Source: Adiantum capillus-veneris (Eukaryota > Streptophyta > Polypodiopsida > Polypodiales > Pteridaceae). From it: a stretch of 64,000 nucleotides of DNA. The DNA is taken from positions 28,600,946 through 28,664,945 of the forward strand of contig CM043969.1 in assembly GCA_014529385.2 (NCBI GenBank). Direction: 5' to 3'. Of this stretch, positions 56,350 through 64,000 are shown in pieces (position 1 is the stretch's first letter; each line of letters begins with the position of its first letter). The notes under the pieces were generated by a model. The model saw only the letters and a program-made list of their open reading frames with translations. It did no database searches and was not told the origin of the DNA. The position numbers were made by a program, and so were the translations under genes.

Positions 56350-58891
56350 CTCTCTATGTTGTTTTTATGCGTAGTCACCCTCTCGGTGATTGTTTTTTCA
56401 TATACGAGTGCATGTATGGATTAACCGAGTACGTATGAAGTTGCCCCATGATTATTTCATCATGTTTAACACGATAATTTATGCCTATGATACTTTTATG
56501 ATCATGTGCGTACATAAAAAGCGCTTTTTGTTTTACGTCATAAAGACGGTAGGAACACTCTTTTGGTCATAACTCACAAACTGTTATGAATCAGCCCGAA
56601 CCCTTTATACCAAAGGTAAAACACATCATTTAGAATATTTTCCCTCTTAGGTGTCATGTGAAAATCACGCACGAGCTAAGAGATATGGTCAAAAAACAGC
56701 TTGCTACCCACTAAACTAATTTTTTTGACAGATGGGAAAACCCACTTAACCAATTGAAAATCTTAACGAAACTTGATGATAAATGTATTTAGGTCTCCAT
56801 TATCACCTCGAGAATGCGAGTTATAAATCGTTCCATAATCGGTTTTACCTACTCGTGTAGGGGTGCTACCAAGGGGGAGTACCATATGACGTCGTGAGTT
56901 AACCGCGCTATTTGTATATGATTTATGGTTTGTTTTGGTGAGTTGATTGCAACTATTAGATGCCCATAAACTTATGTGAGGGTATATGGTTAGACAACCC
57001 AAACCACATAGACAGATATGATTAAAGTGGTTTTCTTTTTGGGTTACCGTTTGCTGTGTAAGTACCATATAGGTAAAGTGATGTGATAGAGTGCTAGTCT
57101 ATATTATGGAGCCGAGCTTGACGCATGGTTTTGAGGTCAAAGACTTTCATTTGCATGTTTTGCATGCTTCGAAAATGCCAAAAAGTTGTTTTTTGCATAT
57201 GTGTGAAGTTATGGTTTATGGTTGACCTAAAGGTCAGAGCTATTTTGCATCATGTTTATGGTGATTGAATGTTATCATATGATGTATGGAAACTTATGGA
57301 TTGATGTGGGTGCCTCATGTGCATGGTTATGATTGCTTTCCACCTTTCTAGGTCAAAACTAGCTCTATGTGCTAGGGAGGTGAAGTGCAGATGTGATGCA
57401 TCAACTTTGCATGGGATTTTTATGTCATGAATAGTTGTTGATCAGACTCTTGATATGCATGAAAGAATCATGTCTTAAGAGTCATATGTGTGTGGACTCC
57501 GATTGAATGTAGGAGATATGTCAAACTCCAAGTGTGGGAGTTGGTTCAGTGTGATTATGATTTGTGGTTAGGGACTGAGATTTCCTCATGGATTATGGTT
57601 GTGATATTACGGTGGAAGCTAGTTTGACTCATGGTTATTTTTTTCTAGATATGGTTAAGCTGTCAAAATTTTTGCAGCCATGTTATGTTCTAAAGTGGTT
57701 ATGCTGGATTGGTTGTGCCTCACCCAAGTTGGGTGGAGTGCTCACCCGTGTGATATAATTGGATTATGATTTATGGTTTTGAGATTGGATCATGAAGTAA
57801 TCTGGATGGTTTATGGTGGACGTGTAAGGGTAGAGACCCTGTACAGTCTAGCTGTTATGTATGTTCTAAAGTGGTTATGCAGGATTGGTTGTGCCTTACC
57901 CAAGTTGGGTGGAGTGCTCACCCATGTCATATAATTGGATTATGATTTATGGTTTTGGGATTGGATCATGAAGTGATCTAGATGGTTTATGGTGGATGTG
58001 TAAGGGTAGAGACCCTGTACAGTCTAGTTACTTGGAAAAGATTGTTTTCTACAATGGACAGAGAGAATTTCACTTTGTTGGGAGCGACCCAAAACACCTC
58101 CAACCTACTTGACTCAGACATAAGCTGAGGCCGCTTTGCCTCCCTCCATAAACCCAAGCTCTAAAAGAATCCCAAGTACCAGTAGGTGATAGGGTATCAA
58201 CACCAACCATACCAGTTTGGGTGCCACGCCTCTTCAATGCCCATCATCGGGTTCGGGTGTTTGGGCAAAGCCAAGGCAAAATCCTCGACGCGTTAGCCAT
58301 GTAGATCATTCAACCCCCGACACACTAACCGTGTAGATGAGCCTAACAAAAAAGAAAAATACCTAGGCAACACCCCCGATCTAGCAAAGCCCCAGGTCAA
58401 CGACCCTTTAGTCTAAGGCACATACACAGGGTTCGATGCTCCACTAGTTATTTTGTCATAAACTTTTTGATGTTATGGTATACCCAGATTTTGTCACTGT
58501 ATTAATATATGGTTGCCTGTTTCATTTAGATGGGGTATTCAAAGATTCTCTGTGGTCATTCTCTCACGTCTCTGTGCACTCTGTTTCACCCTCCATTATA
58601 GTCTCTCTCTCTCTCTCTCTTTCTGCAACGCGGTGTACACATATATTCACCCGCCACACTGTTATATTTTTCTTGAGTACGATTTTATTCATAACACCCA
58701 TTTAGAGGTAGCACTAGCCGCTAGGTGCTTTTGGATGTAGTCAGGATCATAGCCTAAAATCCATGCTTGATCAGGTGTTTAGAGCTCCTCCCCTATGCAA
58801 ACGCTTCTGCAACTCTGATGTATATTGAAAATTGTATAAAGTTATAAATTGTATATTTTGTGCATAGGTCCCCGGAGAGAGGTACCTCTCA
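56350..58891 (+). repeat. Probable 5' LTR (part) of right-hand Gypsy element
   Basis: No gene was seen in these 2.5 kb. The end GGTACCTCTCA at 58891 sits two bases before a tRNA-Met primer site, as an LTR end should. A 176-bp tandem duplication lies at about 57680-58031 and a (CT)n tract at about 58602-58622. The LTR start is not identifiable because the 3' LTR lies outside the window. It may extend back across the outer Gypsy insertion to 33.5 kb. Confidence 0.5.
57680..58031 (+). repeat. 176-bp tandem duplication
   Basis: Two copies start near GTTCTAAAGTGGTTATG (57687 and 57863) and end at CCTGTACAGTCTAG. They differ at several positions. Confidence 0.88.
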
Positions 58892-58893
58892 GC

Positions 58894-58905
58894 TGGTATC
58901 AGAGC
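58894..58905 (+). other. Right-hand Gypsy primer-binding site (initiator tRNA-Met)
   Basis: TGGTATCAGAGC lies after the LTR end CTCTCA and a two-base gap. Confidence 0.88.
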
Positions 58906-59158
58906 CTATGCTTAAGGTTATGGAGATAGCCTAAAGCCTGATAATAGTCGGGTTAGTTATGCATCGTGCATGCATTCATGCATGCTGTTTGGGAAAGGAT
59001 ATTGTATTCATGATGCATCTATAAGTGACATTGGTTGGTGGTACTTGTTTGACTTGTCTTCTTGAGTGGAAGTGTTTGGTTTGAATTATGTGGTGAAGTG
59101 GTTGAAGTGTTCAAGAACAACATTGTAATGTTTTTGAATGTTTGTTTTGTAGTAACAA

Positions 59159-59662
59159 ATGGCACCCAGAGTGACATCTGAATGCTTTAGCCAGGGGAAT
59201 GAGGTTTTGGCCATGGTGTTCAACAATATGGAGACACGGTTGTCCACCAGGGATGAACGAGAACTTTTTTACTTAGAAATCGGGACCAAAGTCTTTGGCA
59301 TGCCAAGAAGCACAACTTGTTGGAAGAGTGTTGACCGTAGTTACCTTACCCGTCACCAAGAACCCTTTTGTCAATTCTTTATCTACATTGACGACAGTCC
59401 AAGAGATTGGTTTGTCAACCTCAGACTACTTCAACTCAGAATATGGCTAGGCTTAGAAGACATGTTCTACTACTTGGCAATGCGCTCCCAAATGTTAAGG
59501 ATTGCCGAAGTTGCTAAGAAGTTTGAAGCTCTTGCAACTGTCATAGGAAAAGAAAAACTAGAAGATAACTACAAATCACGTTGTCACGTGGGAGTTTTGA
59601 GAGAATGCCCTATCATGAGAGTTAAAAGAATATTTAGAGAATTAGTTCCAAGACACCTATAA
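59159..59662 (+). CDS. Right-hand Gypsy leader ORF-a, unknown
   Basis: This is 167 codons starting MAPRVTSECFSQGNEVLAMV, the first ATG-led frame after the primer site. It contains DERELFYLEIGTKVFG and DWFVNLRLLQLRIWLGLED. No domain was recognised. The position is normally gag, but the capsid-like ORF is 3 kb further on, so this is an extra leader ORF or a decayed one. Confidence 0.5.
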   Translation: MAPRVTSECFSQGNEVLAMVFNNMETRLSTRDERELFYLEIGTKVFGMPRSTTCWKSVDRSYLTRHQEPFCQFFIYIDDSPRDWFVNLRLLQLRIWLGLEDMFYYLAMRSQMLRIAEVAKKFEALATVIGKEKLEDNYKSRCHVGVLRECPIMRVKRIFRELVPRHL

Positions 59663-59981
59663 TATTGTAATGAAGTCATAAAAATCAAATTTTGATGAAT
59701 AAAAGAAGCATAGACTCAGTTTTGGATCACACGTGTACTAGGTGTTCTCTCTCCTTGTCTTGTTTTTAAATGGATCTTCTTAATTGTCTAGATGAACTCC
59801 AAGGTGATTCTGCACAAAAGGGTCTTTCAATTATGCAGTTGGATTTAGTTTTCATTGGGGAATTGAAGTGGTTTGAGTTTCAAAAGGGACTAGAGACTAC
59901 CTTGTACGGAACACTTACGTAGCATAGGAGTTATATGTTGAAGCTCAGCCTGAACATCGAGCACAAGTTCCTGATAGGTTT

Positions 59982-60575
59982 ATGACCAACCCACAGCTTT
60001 GGGTAAAGGAAAAGATCCAAGAAGGCGATGTTAAAGTGCAAGGATATGTTCTTTACCTTAACCTATTTTCTCTTTTGGACATACCAAGTCGAGAACTCAT
60101 ACTTAGTAAGAAGTTCCTCATGTTAAACCAAAGATACAAATTTTGTGAAAAGGGCATAATCAGAGTATGGAAGAAGTCAAATGGTGGCAATCGATTCTAT
60201 TATGTACCCCAGGATTGGTTCAATAGATTCTACAGACCCATTCTCAAATACAGCCCTCACAATGTCAACGTTATCTTTGATGACTACGAGAAGCCCAAGT
60301 GCATTAGTGACTTTGTCCAAGCACAACCAATGGCAGTGCACTCGAGTAGATATTTCTACAGAGGTGATGTAAATGAACAGCATGCTCATGTAAATTGCTT
60401 TAATGAATTACCACCCATAGATGTATCACGAGGAGAGGAATGGTACGAAAAGGAAGACATGAATTTCAATGCACAAGTTAAAGTGCTAAACTTTGATACT
60501 CGAGATGTGAACAAATTTAGGGGTAGTACCAAAGAATTGGTTCATAGGACCTTTCATACTTATGTATCTCCCTAG
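59982..60575 (+). CDS. Right-hand Gypsy leader ORF-b, unknown
   Basis: This is 197 codons starting MTNPQLWVKEKIQEG. It includes RFYYVPQDWFNRFYRPILKY, then SPHNVNVIFDDYEKPKC. A diverged relative of this segment follows at 61290-61400 (KLFFDLFGKSIIYNPHHVKV), so ORF-b and ORF-c share ancestry. No known domain was recognised. A frame also extends upstream of the chosen Met. Confidence 0.5.
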   Translation: MTNPQLWVKEKIQEGDVKVQGYVLYLNLFSLLDIPSRELILSKKFLMLNQRYKFCEKGIIRVWKKSNGGNRFYYVPQDWFNRFYRPILKYSPHNVNVIFDDYEKPKCISDFVQAQPMAVHSSRYFYRGDVNEQHAHVNCFNELPPIDVSRGEEWYEKEDMNFNAQVKVLNFDTRDVNKFRGSTKELVHRTFHTYVSP

Positions 60576-60717
60576 AAACACTATGTACCTTTTTGGTCTT
60601 CTGCGGTTATAAAAATTTGATTTTGATATAACACAAATTGTTTTAAGGATATAATATTTGAGTTTGAATCTTGGTTTTATCATTTTAACTAACTTGAGTG
60701 ATGGGGTGTGTGTGTAG

Positions 60718-61572
60718 ATGACTGACATCTTACCTCAAGGGATATGGGTGGATATACTCTCCCAGCTTATGGTGGAGGAGCATTTCCAAAGTGGAGTGGA
60801 AGTGCAAAGGCTTGCCACTACCACGCATAATGGGGAAGAGAAGAAAAGGTTGATGTCTACGGATTGTATTGTGCCTAATACATTCCAAGCTTGGTATCAT
60901 TACGCTGCAAGGAACCCTGAGTTTAGACTACCTAAGCATAAACCCTCGCTTGTTGGTATCATTACACTGCAAGGAACCCTGAGTTTAGACTACCTAAGCA
61001 TAAACCCTCGCTTGTTGGAAGTGTTGAGTGGATACAATCCAAGTGCATAAACCCTCGCTTGTTGGAAGTATTGAGTGGATACAATCCAAGTTGGGAAAGG
61101 AGATTGTTGTCACTAATCAAATATTGCACATAAATTCTTATGAACTTAGCTTGAGACCGATAAAGAAAACATGGATGGTTAGAAACATACTTCCCTTAGT
61201 AATGGTTATGGGATGCTTCGACATTGTTATGTTTAATGTATGGGACCATCAATGGGAAAACAACGATCGACATTCCTTTAGCCCGGTACCTTGAAAGTTG
61301 TTCTTTGACTTATTTGGAAAGTCAATAATCTACAATCCTCACCATGTAAAAGTTTTATACAATGCCTACAAATAACCTCAGTGCCTTGCAAATTGTGCAA
61401 ATATACACACCTCAGTTGGATGGGACACACCGGATGTGTTTCCAAGAGAATCTCCTTACTTCGATGACTACTTCGGGTGCAAGAAGGCAATTGTTCACAC
61501 CAAAATGGAAGTACATGTAACCGTAACAAATCCCTTACTCAACAATGATATGACTCACATGCCAATGAAGTA
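60718..61572 (+). pseudogene. Right-hand Gypsy leader ORF-c, damaged paralogue of ORF-b
   Basis: This starts MTDILPQGIWVDILSQLMVE. It is disrupted by tandem duplications at 60893-61091, then shifts frame (IEWIQSKLGKEIVVTNQILH), and has stops near 61292 and 61374. The part around 61296-61400 resembles ORF-b (YSPHNVNVIFDDYEKPKC versus YNPHHVKVLYNAYKxPQC). It is probably an ancient duplication of ORF-b that has decayed. Confidence 0.5.
60893..61091 (+). repeat. Two adjacent tandem duplications (62 bp and about 47 bp)
   Basis: The 62-bp unit starts GGTATCATTACGCTGCAAGG at 60893 and 60955. The ~47-bp unit GCATAAACCCTCGCTTGTTG and following GAAGT...CCAAGT repeats directly after it. Both disrupt ORF-c. 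Confidence 0.9.
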
Positions 61573-62113
61573 ATGTTTCAACCAGAGATCAAAAAAGATT
61601 ATTGGGATCACCCATCTGATATAGTCAAGGAATGGGACAACTATACTCCATTGGTGGAAGAATGTCACAATGGATATTACCGAGTGCATTATGTCAGAGC
61701 CATTAGGATTTATTAGAAACTTTCAAGACATTTTGTAGACTTTTTTCCCGGGGTGGTCACTTTTTAGAATGTGTATGATATCACGTGAGTTAACCGGAGA
61801 GGATTATTAAAAGACCAAAATGTATAAAAATGTATACATACAGAGGGGGGTGGGGGTTTTTTAAATAGGCTCACAGTGTAAGTATAGTATGTATATTGGG
61901 GTATTATTAATTACCTCTTGAACGCACGTGATATAGGGGTCTTTTGATAAGTGACTGCCTCAGGACTTTTTTAGAAACCCAAGAATTTTGTGATTGGATT
62001 AAATTATACGTTATTCTCTCTCTTATTTCTCTCTCATCTTATCTTCAATTGTCTATTCTATTTGACTTAAGAACTTCGAGCGGATTAGAATATTTTACTA
62101 AATGTGACCTTGG
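61573..62113. other. Region between leader ORFs and gag, no gene supported
   Basis: A short open trace (EIKKDYWDHPSDIVKEWDNY) lies at about 61588-61650, then AT-rich sequence with (G)n near 61842. Nothing else is recognisable. Confidence 0.5.
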
Positions 62114-62509
62114 TTGATATGGTGCAGTAAGTTACCATGCCTCCTAGAGGAAATGCGGCTATTGCTAATGCAAATGTGCCTATTGTTCCTCCACACCATC
62201 ATTGATAGAGACATGGATGCTATGCTTCACAAGTCTCAACGTGGAAATTTTAGCGGGGAAGGCAAAGATCTGGACAAAGTTCTCGAAGATTGGATTGAGC
62301 GCATGGATGACTACTTTGAATTGGCTCATGCGTTAGCAGTGAACAAAGCTATCATTGCTAAGTTCAAGCTAGAGAAAATAGCCAAGCGTTGGTGGAGAGA
62401 CCATTGCACGGAAAACAATGTTGATCCTAATGCTGCAACTTGGGATTATCTTAAAACCCACCTCAAGAAGAACTATCACAAAACAAAGTTTATCATTCAG
62501 ACCGTATGA
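62114..62509 (+). pseudogene. Right-hand Gypsy gag capsid fragment
   Basis: The retrotransposon gag core is visible: FSGEGKDLDKVLEDWIERMD, AIIAKFKLEKIAKRWWRDHC and WDYLKTHLKKNY. A stop or frame change follows at 62507, and the gag sequence continues in another frame (YTQGTRDLESYYQHF at about 62525). The gene start is unclear. Confidence 0.78.
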
Positions 62510-62847
62510 ATAAGTTTCTTAACTATACTCAAGGAACCAGAGATCTGGAATCATACTATCAACATTTCTTAACCCTTGTCAAGTATGCTCTAGTAGTGAT
62601 GACTCAAGAGGTCAAAGTAGATCGGTCTGTGTCAGGGTTACATAATCCTATGAAGACTAGACACTAGAGTCTTCGTCTCACCAATTTTTTTAGATGTTCT
62701 TAATACAAAAAAACCTATTGAAATAGGGTTATCTACTACCAAAAAAAGAAAACTAGAATCTGCTCCTATTTGTGAAATCAAAAGGCCTCATCCCGAGGAG
62801 GAACAAAGGTCTAGAAATCCACAACAAAGAGAGAGAGCTTATTATGT

Positions 62848-63387
62848 ATGAAGGCCAGACAGGATCATTTGTGTTACACTTGTCCTGATCCTAGTCATCA
62901 ATCCAGGGATTGTCCATTTAATAATTCAAGCTTCACAGGATTGGTGGACAATTATGAACATCAGGGAGTGAATGAACAATTTTCAGTAATTCAAACCCCA
63001 GCAGAGTATCAAGGTAACCATTTTACCTTATTGATTGATTCAAGGAGTACACATTCTTTCATATCTCCTAAGTGCATCAGAAACCTCATTTTGCTTGAAC
63101 ACCATAGTACAGACCTTACAATAGAATTAGCTACGGGTAGGAAGGTTAAATCTTCTACTTTAGTGGGTAAATTGAATTTTGTATTGGATGGTCACAATAC
63201 GTCTGCAAACTTTAGAGTCTTACCCATAGCAACCTATGATGGAATTCTAGGAATGGATTGGTTTAAAGACAATGATGCTCACATACATTATAGAGACGCT
63301 TCATTGACTTTTGAAAATGACCAAAACTCTAGAGTTATAGTTACTAGAAAACAAGAAAAGCCTAAGCTCATACTAGTGAACTTATGA
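62848..63387 (+). pseudogene. Right-hand Gypsy nucleocapsid and protease
   Basis: Zinc knuckle CYTCPDPSHQSRDC (CX2CX4HX4C) is followed by a retropepsin: LLIDSRSTHSFIS in place of DSGSTHSFI, so the catalytic-loop Gly is Arg, and then YDGILGMDWF. The stop at 63385 separates it from RT. The same Gly-to-Arg change is seen in the outer Gypsy protease-like domain. Confidence 0.85.
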
Positions 63388-64000
63388 AGAGTCATAAGAA
63401 AAATGAAAGGATTTATGTAGTAAAACTTAACCCTAAGGAGAAGAAGATAGATTCACCTGAATTCGAATGGATAACAAAATTTGATGATGTATTTTCTGAA
63501 GAACATTCACAATTACCAGCCAAGTGTGATGTTGATCATGCAATAAATCTTACTCCAGGAGCTCAATCAGTTGCCCGTAGACCTTATAAAATGCCAGTAC
63601 TTGAATCTATGGAACTCAAGGAGCAATTAACTCAACTCCTTGAACAAGGGTTCATTCGACCCAGAGTTTCTCCATGGAGTATTCATGTTCTCTTAAATCG
63701 AAATAAGGATGGTACTCTACATCTTTGTATTGATTATCATGGATTGAACCAGGTAACAATCAAAAATAAGTATGCAATACCAAGGATTGATGAACTGCTT
63801 GACCAATTACATGGAGATTCTATCTTCACAAAAATTGATCTTAAGTCAGGGTATTACCAAATCCAAATCAAGGAGGAGGATATACCAAAGACAGAACTTA
63901 ATACTTGTTTTGGAAATTATGAATTTACAGTTATGCCTTTTGGACTTGTCAATGCTCCTGCAACTTTTAATTGTCTCATGATGACTGATGTGTTTCGAGA
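63388..64000 (+). pseudogene. Right-hand Gypsy reverse transcriptase, cut by window edge
   Basis: The RT N-terminal part is visible: [69 protein letters not shown] and [16 protein letters not shown]. The latter part is collinear with chromovirus-type Gypsy RT. The catalytic DD motif would lie beyond the window. Only conservative replacements were noticed. Confidence 0.88.

Noticed and set aside
1-64000. CRISPR arrays, rRNA, tRNA genes, intact host genes
   Set aside because: None seen by reading. Regular repeats found are minisatellites or palindromes, and all recognisable proteins belong to mobile elements. A tRNA scan could still find something I missed.

Overview
This window looks like nuclear DNA of a land plant and consists almost entirely of nested transposable elements. 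I found no convincing host housekeeping gene, tRNA, rRNA or CRISPR array. Plant features include plant-type Copia and Ty3/Gypsy elements with initiator-tRNA-Met primer sites, a Tat-like Gypsy element with a second RNase H, and GT-AG introns. The large size and odd families make a fern or other non-flowering plant likely, but that is inference.

Left and centre (1-33180): an old LINE 3' end is split by a young Copia element (53-5228, 227-bp LTRs, TSD ctttg). It is split again by a large DNA transposon, element 1 (5379-32271, imperfect 9-bp TSD, mirrored terminal motifs). Element 1 encodes, divergently, a MULE-like transposase with a SWIM zinc finger (minus strand, 5799-8633) and an intron-rich gene (plus strand) joining a ParB-like domain to a beta-class amino-methyltransferase (motif IV before motif I). 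A second copy, element 2 (16226 to about 30374), has the same two divergent genes and sits inside the methyltransferase exon of element 1. The methyltransferase of element 2 is itself split by Copia-B (24036-29061, TSD cttgt). A damaged Copia-A (9264-11930) carries an inverted copy of the element 2/element 1 junction. The recurring transposase plus ParB-methyltransferase pair is the strongest candidate for an undescribed system: a cut-and-paste transposon carrying its own putative N4-cytosine or N6-adenine DNA methyltransferase.

Right (34011-56349): a 22.3-kb Gypsy element (TSD ctctc, 934-bp 3' LTR) has a decayed RT-RNase H-integrase, a protease-like domain placed after integrase, a noncoding stretch with four regularly spaced palindromes, and a long coiled-coil 3' ORF. 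A younger Tat-like Gypsy element on the minus strand (37705-46841) is inserted in its integrase. That element has an intact 1283-codon pol, a separate upstream ORF and two paralogous small ORFs before gag.

Far right (56350-64000): the 5' part of a third Gypsy element, with LTR end, tRNA-Met primer site at 58894, three unrecognised ORFs before gag, then gag, zinc knuckle, protease and the start of RT, cut by the window edge. Most coding regions carry stops or frameshifts, so this is a layered graveyard whose insertion order can be read from the nesting.
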